From Flavobacterium gillisiae (GTDB lineage: Bacteria; Bacteroidota; Bacteroidia; Flavobacteriales; Flavobacteriaceae), in NCBI RefSeq assembly GCF_900107635.1, contig NZ_FNRD01000002.1:124001-188000 (forward strand): a DNA stretch of 64,000 nt, written 5' to 3'. A program made the translations under genes and the position numbers. The notes under the pieces are model-generated. The model was not told the DNA's origin and searched no databases. It saw only the letters and a list, made by a program, of their open reading frames with translations. Shown piece by piece: positions 54,380 to 63,433 of this stretch (position 1 is its first letter; each line of letters opens with the position of its first letter).

Positions 54380-55148
54380 CGGCTTCTATTTTTTGGGTAA
54401 GTTCAATAAATTGCGCTACATCTAACTGTTCTGGACGAAGGTCAAAAATAGGATCTTCTCTTAAACTATCGGATAAATTCATTGTTTTCAAACTGTTTCG
54501 CATTGTCTTGCGACGTTGTTGAAAAGCCGTTTTAACTACGGTGAAAAATAATTTCTCCCCGCAAGGCAAACTATAATCTTTTTTTCTTCGCAAACGTAAA
54601 ACACCTGATTTTACTTTTGGTGGCGGAATAAAAACATTTTCATCTACCGTAAACAAATATTCTGCATCATAAAAAGCTTGCACTAAAACAGATAGTATTC
54701 CGTATGCTTTTGTCCCTTTCTTTTCGCAGATGCGTTGTGCCACTTCTTTTTGGAACATACCCGCAAATTCAGGAATCTGATCGCGGTATTCTAATGTTCG
54801 AAAGACAATTTGCGTCGAAATATTATACGGGAAATTCCCGATGATAGCGAACTGCTTCCCTTCAAAAATTTCGTTTATGTTGTACCTCAAAAAATCTTTT
54901 GAGATAATCTTATCCTTCAATTTTGGATAGTTTTCATCCAAATAGGTTACTGATTCCGTATCGATTTCGATGACATAAGTAGTAACTGGTTTGTCTAACA
55001 AATACTTAGTTAAAACACCCATTCCAGGACCTATCTCTAATATATCATCATATCCTTCCAAGTTCAAGGTGTCGGCAATATCCTTAGCGATGCTTTCATC
55101 CTTCAAGAAATGTTGTCCGAGGTGTTTTTTGGCTTTTACTTTTTCCAT
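54369..55148 (-). CDS. rsmA: 16S rRNA (adenine1518/1519-N6)-dimethyltransferase
   Basis: RsmA (KsgA) dimethylates two adenines at the 3' end of 16S rRNA, late in small-subunit assembly. Visible are [11 protein letters not shown], the SAM-binding [11 protein letters not shown] and the catalytic motif NFPYNIS (here F for the more common L/I). The frame is open from a GTG at 55166, but the ATG at 55148 ([12 protein letters not shown]) is the better start, giving 259 residues. mgtE follows with overlap. A 9-bp inverted repeat AGTCGCTAA/TTAGCGACT lies just upstream (55169-55219). Confidence 0.96.
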   Translation of the reverse strand: MEKVKAKKHLGQHFLKDESIAKDIADTLNLEGYDDILEIGPGMGVLTKYLLDKPVTTYVIEIDTESVTYLDENYPKLKDKIISKDFLRYNINEIFEGKQFAIIGNFPYNISTQIVFRTLEYRDQIPEFAGMFQKEVAQRICEKKGTKAYGILSVLVQAFYDAEYLFTVDENVFIPPPKVKSGVLRLRRKKDYSLPCGEKLFFTVVKTAFQQRRKTMRNSLKTMNLSDSLREDPIFDLRPEQLDVAQFIELTQKIEADGI

Positions 55149-55281
55149 TTTATTTTGTTTTACCACGAAGTCGCTAACGCACTACGTGTAATTTTGATTG
55201 CAACTTACTTTTAGCGACTATGAAAAAAGTAGGTTTGCTATTATTGTCTGAATACTCAAAACGGTATACTGATTACTCGAT

Positions 55282-55593
55282 TTAATGTTCAGAAATTACT
55301 TCTAATTCTGTTCTAAATGCGAGCATTTTTTCTCCAAACAATTTTGCTCCTTCCTCACGGAATCTTGGTGCGTCTTCCTGATAATATTTTTCAAGTGTCT
55401 CCTTACTATCTGTTGTGTACTGCGCAGAATACGTCACACCGCCCATTTCTTCTTCTATTAATACCCGAACTAATCTGGCGGCAGTAAATTTTCCTGTAGC
55501 CAAAATTTCGGGAATGTGTTTATGCTGCATCCATATCATCCATTGGTCATGAACGCTTTCATGTATGTTTGTGGTAACGTTGTATATTATCAT
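55282..55593 (-). CDS. DUF4286 family protein
   Basis: A 103-residue protein: MIIYNVTTNIHESVHDQWM, IPEILATGKFTAARLVRVL, YSAQYTTDSKETLEKYYQ. It matches DUF4286, a small ferredoxin-fold-like (dimeric alpha/beta barrel) family found next to rsmA in flavobacteria, as here. No enzymatic role is known. It is 133 bases before rsmA on the same strand. AT-rich direct repeats TTTAGGATTT lie upstream. Confidence 0.85.
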   Translation of the reverse strand: MIIYNVTTNIHESVHDQWMIWMQHKHIPEILATGKFTAARLVRVLIEEEMGGVTYSAQYTTDSKETLEKYYQEDAPRFREEGAKLFGEKMLAFRTELEVISEH

Positions 55594-55716
55594 TTTAAAT
55601 TTAGGATTTAAGAATTTAGATTTAGGATTTTACATTCTAACTCAAACTCGTTATTCTATATGTTATAGCATTCTATTTCTTTTGCTCTAATTTCTCTTTC
55701 GGGAGTTAGAGGGAAT

Positions 55717-57495
55717 TTATAAATTAGTATCTCCTCGCAATTGCCTGAAATTTTTTCTGGCTTCTACAAAATAGATACTGTCTTCGTGATTGAAAATTAT
55801 CTTTTCATATAACGGCTTGGCCTTTTCTACTTCTTTCAACTTTTTATTATAAATCTCTGCCGAAAAAAACAAAGCCTCATCAATGTAAATTCCGTCGTTA
55901 TGATGGTCAATAATTTCTTGATATTGGCTTAAAGCCAAATTATAGTCGGCTGTCTTCTCATAAATTTTTCCTAACCGCAATAAGGTAACCGCTTCTATTT
56001 CCTGTCCCTTGTGATTTTTCAAGATCGATTGAAACTGAGCTATCGCTTCCTGATTTCTATTCTGATATAAAAGATAATCTCCTTTTGCAAATTCCTTTAA
56101 GGCTGTTTGTGTCGAATCAGCTGCAGTATTATCATTTATCAATAGAAAATATTCTAGTGCATCATTTGCTATCAGTTGGGTATTGGCTGATTTTAGTTCT
56201 TTAAACTGCTTCAACGCCCAAACAAAATCGGTTTTAAAATAGCTCGTTTTAGCTGCTTTTAAACTGGCTTCATGAGCTACCACATCATTTTTTAAATCCA
56301 TCTCAATTTGAGAATAGTAGATTAATGCCTGATTGAATTTTTCTTCGAAAAGTAAAATATCCGCTAATTCCATTTTGACCTGCGCGACTTTATAATCATC
56401 CAATCGTAAGTCGAGCGCTTTTTTAATAATTGCTCGTCCTTGCTCTGGATTTTTTAAATTGAAAGCCACAAAATGCGCCTGAATTAATTGCAAAGATAAG
56501 GTAAAAGGGCTGATTTCATATTCTGTCAACAAAGCTTCTATTTCTGCATTGATATTTGCAAAATCTTTTTCCTTTGCCTTTTCTATTTTTATGCTGATCA
56601 AGTACGTATTTGCCTGAACAAGTAATTCAAGATCTTTAGTGTTTTCCAGTACAAATCCTAAAATTTCAACCGCCATTCCCTGATCGTCCTCTTCAACGGC
56701 AAGATGCGCTAAATTGACAATATTAGACAGGGATTCCGGATTCCGTTTATAGATCGCTTTTTCTTGAATAAAGGCTTTCGAAAATTCCTTTTGTTGCACA
56801 TAAAACCAACTCAAATAACGGTTCCAAAACAAATCTTGGCTTTTTTGCACCCGTACAATTAATCCTTTTCTCAGCATCTCACTAAAGATAGCATCACTAT
56901 CATCTGTCATGAAACGAGACAATTGATTTTGAATCATTATCGAATTTTGCGGAGTCGCGTACGATTCATCCAAAAAAGTGGAAATCATCATTTCTGTATT
57001 CCCTAATTGCCCGTAAAGCAATCCTTTCTGATAATTGAAATTAAATTTAGGTTCTACCTCTGAAGCAGTTTGATACGATTTTAGAGCATATTCTAACAAC
57101 ACTTTTTTCTCGAATGAATTGGATATTCCATAGACTTCATTCGGATTTTTCTTGATTCGGTCTATCGCTTGGTCGTAGTAAATTTTGGCTTTAGCCTCAT
57201 TCTTTTGTAGCTGAGTATTATAACCCAGTTCTACTAAAAGATTTCCCTGGTTGTATTTGTCTAGTCGTGTTTGGATTGCTTTCTCTGCACTGTCAAATTG
57301 CTTCAATTGCTGATAACAATCAACAGTTCTTAAAAAATACTGCATGTTTTGAGGAACGCTGAGCAACAATTCTTCATAGCCTATTTTTGCTTTTTCAAAA
57401 TCACCTTTGTCATAATAATACTGCGCTAACTGTTCGTTTTGAGCAAACGAAAAAAGCGAGAATGACAAAGTGATGAGTAGAAAGAGCTTTTTCAT
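55717..57495 (-). CDS. Secreted tetratricopeptide-repeat protein
   Basis: A 592-residue periplasmic or envelope protein with a signal peptide (MKKLFLLITLSFSLFSFAQ). It is built almost entirely of TPR-like helical repeats (AQYYYDKGDFEKAKIGYEEL, GKIYEKTADYNLALSQYQEI, SAEIYNKKLKEVEKAKPLYE). These act as protein-protein scaffolds. It lies between serS and DUF4286, a gene order I recall from other flavobacteria. The partner is unknown. Confidence 0.88.
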   Translation of the reverse strand: MKKLFLLITLSFSLFSFAQNEQLAQYYYDKGDFEKAKIGYEELLLSVPQNMQYFLRTVDCYQQLKQFDSAEKAIQTRLDKYNQGNLLVELGYNTQLQKNEAKAKIYYDQAIDRIKKNPNEVYGISNSFEKKVLLEYALKSYQTASEVEPKFNFNYQKGLLYGQLGNTEMMISTFLDESYATPQNSIMIQNQLSRFMTDDSDAIFSEMLRKGLIVRVQKSQDLFWNRYLSWFYVQQKEFSKAFIQEKAIYKRNPESLSNIVNLAHLAVEEDDQGMAVEILGFVLENTKDLELLVQANTYLISIKIEKAKEKDFANINAEIEALLTEYEISPFTLSLQLIQAHFVAFNLKNPEQGRAIIKKALDLRLDDYKVAQVKMELADILLFEEKFNQALIYYSQIEMDLKNDVVAHEASLKAAKTSYFKTDFVWALKQFKELKSANTQLIANDALEYFLLINDNTAADSTQTALKEFAKGDYLLYQNRNQEAIAQFQSILKNHKGQEIEAVTLLRLGKIYEKTADYNLALSQYQEIIDHHNDGIYIDEALFFSAEIYNKKLKEVEKAKPLYEKIIFNHEDSIYFVEARKNFRQLRGDTNL

Positions 57496-57540
57496 AATTT
57501 GTATTATAATTCACAGAACCATTAATCATCAAAACCTAAG

Positions 57541-57604
57541 TTAACCGCAAATTCGCAAATTTCAATTACTTTAAAAAAGGAAAAATTTGCGAATTAGCGG
57601 TTAA
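57541..57604. repeat. 22-bp inverted repeat after serS (family 2, copy 1)
   Basis: TTAACCGCAAATTCGCAAAT (extending to 57562) pairs with 57583-57604 with one mismatch across a 20-nt loop. The same core ACCGCAAATTCGCAAATT is in an inverted repeat after metG (63434-63492). It lies 18 bases after the serS stop on the minus strand. Confidence 0.8.
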
Positions 57605-57621
57605 TAAAAGAAGGCAGTAAT

Positions 57622-58893
57622 TTAATCGATGATATCAAACCCGCAGTACGGACGTAAAACTTCAGGTATTACGATTCCTTCAGCAGTTTGGTAATTTTCA
57701 AGGATTCCCGCAAGAACTCTTGGCAAAGCCAATGAACTTCCGTTTAAGGTATGTGCTAATTGGTTTTTTCCATCTTTATCTTTGAAACGCAATTTCAAAC
57801 GATTGGCCTGAAAAGTTTCAAAATTAGAAACTGAACTGATTTCTAACCAACGGTCTTGCGCAGTAGAAAATACTTCAAAATCATAAGTCAATGCCGATGT
57901 GAAACCCATGTCTCCACCACAAAGACGTAAAATTCTGTATGGCAATTTCAATTCGTTCAGTATGTCTTTTATGTGTTCTACCATTCCGTCTAAAGCTTCG
58001 TATGACTTATCAGGATGCTCTACACGTACAATTTCCACTTTATCAAATTGATGCAAACGATTCAATCCACGTACATGTGCTCCGTAAGAACCTGCTTCAC
58101 GACGGAAACATGGCGTGTAGGCTGTAGTAAGAACGGGTAACTCATTTTCGTTTAAGATTACATCTCTAAACATATTAGTCACCGGAACTTCGGCCGTAGG
58201 GATTAAATACAAATTATCAGTAGCGTCATGGTACATTTGACCTTCTTTGTCTGGCAATTGTCCCGTTCCGTAAGCCGAAGCTTCGTTTACCATATGAGGT
58301 ACTTGCACTTCATTATAACCCGCTGCCGTATTTTTATCTAAGAAATAATTGATTAAGGCACGTTGTAATCGCGCTCCTTTTCCTTTATAAACCGGAAACC
58401 CCGCTCCAGCAATTTTATTTCCTAATTCGAAATCAATGATATCGTATTTTTTTACTAATTCCCAATGTGGTTGCGCGCCTTCGTGCAAGACAGGAACTTC
58501 ACCTGCTTCAAAAACATTTAGGTTTTCCTCAGGCGTTTTTCCTACTGGTACAATAGCTGCGGGAAGATTGGGCAATGTATATAGCTTCTCGGTAAGTTCA
58601 GCAGCAATTGCATCAGCGATTTCTGCCAGTTTCTTACTTTTCTCCTTGTTTAAAACGGTCTTTTCTTTTAGGATAGCGGCTTTCGATTTCTCACCGTTCT
58701 TCATCAATTCGCCAATGTCTTTGGACAGTTTATTAGATTCAGCTAAAATTCCGTCTAACTCTACTTGTGTAGCACGACGTTTTTCGTCTAGTTGTACGAC
58801 ATCTTCCACAACACTTTTGGCATCCATATTCCTTTTTGCCAAAGCTTGGATTACTTTCTCTTGATTCTCTCTAATAAATGCAATTTGTAACAT
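57622..58893 (-). CDS. serS: Seryl-tRNA synthetase
   Basis: Class II aminoacyl-tRNA synthetase, 423 residues. An N-terminal antiparallel coiled-coil arm (about 28-105) contacts tRNA-Ser. The catalytic core has motif 2 (CFRREAGSYGAHVRGLNRLHQF) shortened here as FRREAGSYG, and motif 3 near ALPRVLAGILENYQ. A clear -7 element TAAATTTG is upstream; a repeat of family 2 follows the stop. Confidence 0.98.
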   Translation of the reverse strand: MLQIAFIRENQEKVIQALAKRNMDAKSVVEDVVQLDEKRRATQVELDGILAESNKLSKDIGELMKNGEKSKAAILKEKTVLNKEKSKKLAEIADAIAAELTEKLYTLPNLPAAIVPVGKTPEENLNVFEAGEVPVLHEGAQPHWELVKKYDIIDFELGNKIAGAGFPVYKGKGARLQRALINYFLDKNTAAGYNEVQVPHMVNEASAYGTGQLPDKEGQMYHDATDNLYLIPTAEVPVTNMFRDVILNENELPVLTTAYTPCFRREAGSYGAHVRGLNRLHQFDKVEIVRVEHPDKSYEALDGMVEHIKDILNELKLPYRILRLCGGDMGFTSALTYDFEVFSTAQDRWLEISSVSNFETFQANRLKLRFKDKDGKNQLAHTLNGSSLALPRVLAGILENYQTAEGIVIPEVLRPYCGFDIID

Positions 58894-58938
58894 AGCTTGA
58901 ATTTTATAACTCTTGGGTTTTTATCTCTATAAAGAAAG

Positions 58939-58946
58939 CAAATTTA
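58939..58946 (-). promoter_or_regulatory. -7 promoter element for serS
   Basis: The minus strand reads TAAATTTG, 45 bases before the ATG. A TTTG 24 bases further upstream may be the -33 element, slightly farther than usual. Confidence 0.6.
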
Positions 58947-59019
58947 AGGAAATGTTTGAGACTTATCAGACAAAGTGTTGGGGAAATAATATTTTATCTG
59001 ATTAAAAAAATAGTTGTTT

Positions 59020-59110
59020 CGCAAAGCAGCACAAAACACACTCAGAGTATCGCAAAGTTGATAAACTCTTTGCGCATCTCTGTGTGTTTTATCTTAGCGT
59101 ATCTTTGTGA
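59020..59110. repeat. Imperfect long inverted repeat between the DMP19-like gene and serS
   Basis: CGCAAAG (59051-59057) pairs with CTTTGCG (59068-59074), and AAAACACAC with AGAG next to it pairs with CTCT and GTGTGTTTT (59075-59090); further weak pairing extends out. It resembles interspersed TTTGCG-rich repeats of flavobacteria and may serve as the terminator of the DMP19-like gene. Confidence 0.6.
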
Positions 59111-59114
59111 ATAG

Positions 59115-59654
59115 CTATGCTCTCTTTATCTCATGTCCTACAAATTCCTCTAGTGCAGCAAACATATCATCTACAGAAAGTACTTCTAGGTCAGGATGGG
59201 ATTTTAAAAATTCAGCATTTAGCTGAACCAAATTTTCTTCTATTTCGAAAAAAGTATCGTTGTTCATTAAATCTCTAACTGGGTTTACCCCTTCTAGTTT
59301 TCCTTTGAAAAATTTATCGCGTTTGACACTACTCATCAATTTGACTTTCTTGCATTGCTGTTGGAATAATTCCAAATGCTTTTCGGCTCCCAACAATTGC
59401 AAACCTTCTTCTATCAATTCGTTTAATTCGGTGTTCCATTTTGAATTGTATACAAATTGGGCAAAGTTGCCTTCAGTATATTGAGAAGTATAATAATCTA
59501 AATAATAACTCATCAATGCGTCTTCGTGAATCAAATCATCGTCAATTTTTTCCTCGCGCATTAGGTTAATCACCGAAATATTAGAGTTGATAACGTCTTG
59601 AGGGTTTTCGCTAGCTGCTGCGGTTTCTGAGATAATGATTTTACCGAATTCCAT
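59115..59654 (-). CDS. DMP19/DUF4375-like protein
   Basis: A 179-residue acidic protein. The region YYLDYYTSQYTEGNFAQFVY and the following NSKWNTELNELIEEGLQLLGA resemble DUF4375, whose member DMP19 is a DNA-mimic protein. A negative net charge fits, but many members have no known role. It stands alone between serS and a small basic gene. An alternative is an unrelated helical protein of unknown function. Confidence 0.6.
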   Translation of the reverse strand: MEFGKIIISETAAASENPQDVINSNISVINLMREEKIDDDLIHEDALMSYYLDYYTSQYTEGNFAQFVYNSKWNTELNELIEEGLQLLGAEKHLELFQQQCKKVKLMSSVKRDKFFKGKLEGVNPVRDLMNNDTFFEIEENLVQLNAEFLKSHPDLEVLSVDDMFAALEEFVGHEIKRA

Positions 59655-59726
59655 GTGGATTTGTTTTTAAAGATTTGTGTGCAAATTTCGTGTAAAATAA
59701 TGAAGGATAACAACTCAAGTAAAAGT

Positions 59727-59897
59727 TTATTTAGAATCAGAATCCTCACTATTTTTCTTCTGATTCATTTTCGCAACCAAAGCTTTCAAGCGTAATGCTT
59801 TTTCTTTTTTTTCTTCTTGAAGTTTGGCGTTTTTTCGATTTAGCAATTTGGTATGCAAAGCCTTGTTTTTAGTATTTTTTTCGGGTCCTTTTGCCAT
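59727..59897 (-). CDS. Small basic protein of 56 residues
   Basis: The minus strand ATG at 59897 opens a frame of 56 codons starting MAKGPEKNTKNKALHTKLLN and ending DSDSK. It is very rich in Lys and predicted to be one long helix. A TATATTTG -7 element lies 28 bases upstream, which supports a real gene. I know similar short Lys-rich proteins in flavobacteria only as hypotheticals; RNA or ribosome binding is possible from charge alone. Confidence 0.7.
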   Translation of the reverse strand: MAKGPEKNTKNKALHTKLLNRKNAKLQEEKKEKALRLKALVAKMNQKKNSEDSDSK

Positions 59898-59925
59898 GAT
59901 ATAAAATCTTCTTAAATAATGGTTA

Positions 59926-59933
59926 CAAATATA
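59926..59933 (-). promoter_or_regulatory. -7 promoter element for the 56-residue protein gene
   Basis: The minus strand reads TATATTTG, 28 bases before the ATG at 59897. Confidence 0.6.
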
Positions 59934-60021
59934 AGTGAACAGAAAACAAGAACGAACTAAAATCTAACCGATTGCGCGAACACTAGTATGAATTAACTTT
60001 AATTTATTCATAAAACTACTG

Positions 60022-60381
60022 TCACGAAAGTTTAGTACTTTTCTTCTTTTCAATAAAGTAGAAAAGAATTCCGCCTAAAAAATATAAAACAACATCGATC
60101 CCGTCTGCAGTGTATCTTGGATTAACTCTTGGAAGATAATATTCGAAATAAAAAGAATAGTAGCATGCCAAAAAAATGACAAACCCAATGGAGAATTGAA
60201 AGGACCTATCTTTCTTAAGAAGTCGGATTACGAACGTCATTGCGCCCAGCAATAGAGGAAGACAAAGTAAATCATTAAGATAGTTATTAATCAAGGAAGG
60301 TAATGGCATGCTCAACCGCTGCATCAGATAAATTGTCAGAGCAGTGAACAACATTACTACATAAACAACTCTTCTAAACAT
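60022..60381 (-). CDS. Small membrane protein, third gene of a three-gene cluster
   Basis: A 119-residue protein with four hydrophobic helices (about 5-22, 32-52, 62-78 and 92-110) and a Lys-rich C-terminus. Family not recognised. Its ATG lies 8 bases inside the upstream 54-codon gene, so translation is coupled. The two other genes of the cluster are a 54-residue single-span protein and a zinc-ribbon membrane protein. Confidence 0.75.
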   Translation of the reverse strand: MFRRVVYVVMLFTALTIYLMQRLSMPLPSLINNYLNDLLCLPLLLGAMTFVIRLLKKDRSFQFSIGFVIFLACYYSFYFEYYLPRVNPRYTADGIDVVLYFLGGILFYFIEKKKSTKLS

Positions 60382-60538
60382 ACAGAATACTCGCTGTCCA
60401 AGCTGAAATAGCAGCTAAAAGTGCTCCAATTCCCCACGACGAATCAAACGTTTTAGTGAAGATTCTCAAAAATAAATTTTTACTCTTCGCCTGTCTTTTA
60501 AAAAAAGAAACATGGCGATTTTGGTTCGATATTTTCAT
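60374..60538 (-). CDS. Small single-span membrane protein of 54 residues
   Basis: The minus strand ATG at 60538 opens a frame that starts MKISNQNRHVSFFKRQAKSK and ends with a hydrophobic helix (WGIGALLAAISAWTASILYV). It begins 14 bases after the zinc-ribbon gene and its stop overlaps the next start by 8 bases, which is strong contextual support. Family not recognised. Confidence 0.68.
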   Translation of the reverse strand: MKISNQNRHVSFFKRQAKSKNLFLRIFTKTFDSSWGIGALLAAISAWTASILYV

Positions 60539-60552
60539 TTTTATTTTTTTAT

Positions 60553-60864
60553 TTACCCCGCTGCAGCTGCTATAACCAGCGAAATAAGTCCTCCAATGAC
60601 TACCGCAAAGAAAAGCCAGATATAATAACCCGTTTGAAAAAGAGTTCGCAGTATCATGTTGGGGTGTTCTACGCCGTTTTTTAAAAACAGTTCAATTTTA
60701 CTAGGCTCTTTATCAATTTTTTGTTTGATTTTGTCCTGCGTCTTTTTCTCTCTTTCAAGTTTTCGCTTTAAAACTACATCTAATAAAGCACCGCAATTAC
60801 TGCAATACTCATTATTTAAATTAACAGTACCACACTCTAAACACGTTATGTATGATTTATTCAT
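60553..60864 (-). CDS. Zinc-ribbon protein with C-terminal membrane helix
   Basis: A 103-residue protein. An N-terminal zinc ribbon with two CxxC pairs (ITCLECGTVN, EYCSNCGALL) is followed by a charged helix (KRKLEREKKTQDKIKQKIDK) and a C-terminal membrane span (YYIWLFFAVVIGGLISLVIA). It is the first gene of a tight cluster with two small membrane proteins. Similar zinc-ribbon/TM proteins are common hypotheticals in flavobacteria. A TAATTTAG, one base off the -7 consensus, lies about 20 bases upstream. Confidence 0.78.
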   Translation of the reverse strand: MNKSYITCLECGTVNLNNEYCSNCGALLDVVLKRKLEREKKTQDKIKQKIDKEPSKIELFLKNGVEHPNMILRTLFQTGYYIWLFFAVVIGGLISLVIAAAAG

Positions 60865-61088
60865 AAGGCCTATATTTAATCTAAATTACTATCTCAGCTA
60901 TTAAAAACTATGGTTTACATAATACTCTTTTTCTTCACCTTGAATCCTGTTGGCTAGCTACATCAAAGTTATGAAAAATTACCTACTTCCTTTGACAAGT
61001 ATTATTTCAATAGATGAATTAAGCATCAATAAGTTGCGATTTTAACTTACCAATAAAATGGTTCTATTATATTGTCTTTCCGCGACAG

Positions 61089-61172
61089 TGTCTTTATGAC
61101 GAAGGAGGAGCCACATAATTAATTCACAAAGCTTGATCTACTTGAAGAGATTCTTCCTTCGTCAGAATGACA
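61089..61172. repeat. Imperfect 21-bp inverted repeat (GACGAAGGA type)
   Basis: The gap 60865-61369 (505 bases) has no gene but holds this and the next element. TGTCTTTATGACGAAGGAGG and on (61089-61109) pairs with 61152-61172 with three mismatches. Inverted repeats with GACGAAGGAGGA arms are common between flavobacterial genes, in my recollection; no function is known. Confidence 0.65.
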
Positions 61173-61211
61173 AGTTTGTAAAAAAGTGTTGTAAAAACCA
61201 CAAATCCCTAG

Positions 61212-61287
61212 CCCTGATAGAAGCAACATCCTTTTTATGGTCTCGTTTTTTAGAACGAGACCATAAAAAGATATAGCGAATAGCAGG
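61212..61287 (+). repeat. Interspersed palindromic repeat, copy B (scaffold with variable stem)
   Basis: CCCTGATAGAAG, then a perfect 17-bp stem CTTTTTATGGTCTCGTT/AACGAGACCATAAAAAG (61231-61247, 61254-61270), then TAGCGAATAGCAGGA. The outer parts match copy A at 2823-2893 (minus strand) while the inner stem differs in sequence but stays self-complementary. It lies upstream of metG. Confidence 0.78.
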
Positions 61288-61342
61288 AAATTGCTCCTAA
61301 TAAAAACCATCTCGAAGCATCCGGACTCTCGATTCTATTCCT

Positions 61343-61350
61343 TATTTTTG
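61343..61350 (+). promoter_or_regulatory. -7 promoter element for metG
   Basis: TATTTTTG followed by CAGCC, 19 bases before the metG ATG. Confidence 0.65.
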
Positions 61351-61369
61351 CAGCCAATTAAATAGAGTC

Positions 61370-63427
61370 ATGACACAGAATCCAAAAAGATATACGATTA
61401 CAGCAGCATTGCCTTACACGAACGGCCCAATTCACATTGGCCATTTGGCGGGAGTTTACGTGCCTTCTGATATTTATTCCCGTTACCTGAGATTGCAAGG
61501 AAGAGACGTTTTGTTTGTTTGCGGAAGCGACGAGCACGGTGTTGCTATTTCGATGAAAGCCAAAAAAGAAGGTATCACTCCTCAAGAAGTAATCGATAAA
61601 TACGATGGAATTATCCGTAAATCGTTTATTGACTTCGGAATTTCGTTTGACAACTATTCTCGAACTTCAGCTAAGATACATCATGATACGGCTTCGGAAT
61701 TTTTTAGAACTTTATACGAAAAAGGAGATTTTATCGAGCAAGTTACTGAGCAATTATATGATGCCAAAGCAGATCAATTTTTGGCTGACCGCTTTGTAAT
61801 TGGTACTTGTCCAAAATGTGGTAACGAAGAAGCCTACGGAGATCAATGTGAAAAATGTGGATCGACTCTAAACGCTACGGATTTAATCAACCCAAAATCG
61901 ACTATTACTGGAGAAACTCCTATCATGAAATCTACGAAACACTGGTTTTTACCTTTGGATCGCTACGAAGATTTCTTGAAAGAGTGGATCTTAGTTGGAC
62001 ATAAAAACGACTGGAAACCCAATGTTTACGGACAAGTAAAATCGTGGATTGATGGCGGACTAGAGCCTCGTGCAGTAACGCGTGACTTAGATTGGGGAAT
62101 TGATGTTCCCGTTGAAGGTGCTGAAGGAAAAAAATTATATGTGTGGTTTGATGCACCAATTGGGTACATTTCGGCTACTAAAGAATGGGCTTTGCGCGAA
62201 GGAAAAGAATGGGAACCGTACTGGAAAGATCAAGACACGAAGTTGGTTCATTTTATCGGGAAAGACAATATAGTTTTTCACTGTATCATTTTCCCAGCGA
62301 TGTTAAAAGCCGAAGGAAGTTATATTTTGCCAGACAATGTGCCTGCAAATGAGTTCTTGAACTTGGAAGGAAATAAATTGTCTACGTCTAAAAACTGGGC
62401 GGTTTGGTTGCACGAATACTTGGAAGAATTTCCAGGTCAGCAAGATGTTTTGCGTTATGCATTGACATCAAACGCACCAGAAACTAAAGACAACGATTTT
62501 ACTTGGAAAGATTTTCAGGCGAGAAACAACAATGAGTTGGTTGCTATTTATGGTAATTTCATTAATCGTGTGGTGGTTTTAACCAATAAATATTACAATG
62601 GCGTTGTTCCTTCACCGAATGAATTCTATGAGGTTGACGAAGCAACTTTAACAGAACTAAAAGCCTATCCAGCTGTGATTTCAAGCTCTGTTGAAAGATA
62701 TAGATTTAGAGAGGCATTAGGAGAATTGATGAATGTAGCGCGTTTAGGAAATAAATATTTAGCTGACGAAGAGCCTTGGAAAGTAATCAAAGACAATCCA
62801 GAGCGCGTACAAACACAAATGTATGTGGCGCTTCAAATTGCAGCTGCTTTGAGTGCCCTTTGCGAACCGTTCTTGCCGTTTACAGCGACTAAATTATCAA
62901 GAATATTAAAAATCGAATCTCCGTTATCTTGGGCTACCATTTCAGAAACTTCTGATTTGATTGTTGCAGGTCACCAAATTGGAGAAGCAGAATTGCTTTT
63001 TGCCAAAATTGAAGACGAGGAAATTCAGAAACAAATAGACAAATTGGAAGCTACAAAAACAGCCAACATTGCCGAAAATAAAAAAGTAGAACCTCAAAAA
63101 GACGCGATTCAGTTTGACGATTTCTCAAAAATGGATTTGCGTGTAGGAACCATTCTAGAAGCAGAGAAAATGCCAAAAGCAAACAAGCTTTTGATTTTGA
63201 AAGTAGATACTGGAATTGATGTTCGTACGATAGTTTCGGGAATTGCAGAGAGTTTTAAACCCGAAGATATCATTGGAAAAAAAGTAACTGTTTTAGTAAA
63301 TCTAGCTCCAAGAAACTTACGTGGTGTTGAAAGTCAAGGAATGATTTTGATGACCACCAATGCTGAAGGTAAATTAGTTTTTGTAAATCCAGATACTGAA
63401 GCGGCGAATGGAGAGACAATAAATTAA
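61370..63427 (+). CDS. metG: Methionyl-tRNA synthetase
   Basis: Class I aminoacyl-tRNA synthetase, 685 residues, needed for elongator and initiator tRNA-Met. It has the HIGH motif [10 protein letters not shown] near residue 22, a zinc knuckle with two CxxC pairs ([14 protein letters not shown]), the KMSKS motif as [11 protein letters not shown], and a C-terminal EMAP/Trbp111-like tRNA-binding domain from about 575 ([20 protein letters not shown]) that also dimerises the enzyme. A family 2 inverted repeat follows. Confidence 0.98.
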   Translation: MTQNPKRYTITAALPYTNGPIHIGHLAGVYVPSDIYSRYLRLQGRDVLFVCGSDEHGVAISMKAKKEGITPQEVIDKYDGIIRKSFIDFGISFDNYSRTSAKIHHDTASEFFRTLYEKGDFIEQVTEQLYDAKADQFLADRFVIGTCPKCGNEEAYGDQCEKCGSTLNATDLINPKSTITGETPIMKSTKHWFLPLDRYEDFLKEWILVGHKNDWKPNVYGQVKSWIDGGLEPRAVTRDLDWGIDVPVEGAEGKKLYVWFDAPIGYISATKEWALREGKEWEPYWKDQDTKLVHFIGKDNIVFHCIIFPAMLKAEGSYILPDNVPANEFLNLEGNKLSTSKNWAVWLHEYLEEFPGQQDVLRYALTSNAPETKDNDFTWKDFQARNNNELVAIYGNFINRVVVLTNKYYNGVVPSPNEFYEVDEATLTELKAYPAVISSSVERYRFREALGELMNVARLGNKYLADEEPWKVIKDNPERVQTQMYVALQIAAALSALCEPFLPFTATKLSRILKIESPLSWATISETSDLIVAGHQIGEAELLFAKIEDEEIQKQIDKLEATKTANIAENKKVEPQKDAIQFDDFSKMDLRVGTILEAEKMPKANKLLILKVDTGIDVRTIVSGIAESFKPEDIIGKKVTVLVNLAPRNLRGVESQGMILMTTNAEGKLVFVNPDTEAANGETIN

Positions 63428-63433
63428 GTAGCA

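Noticed and set aside
59926..60021. Further small genes in the gap before the 119-residue membrane protein
   Set aside because: No start codon with a plausible frame and promoter was found.
61212..61287. Possible integron attC site
   Set aside because: No integrase or cassette array and no attC core bases; the similarity to copy A points to an interspersed repeat.
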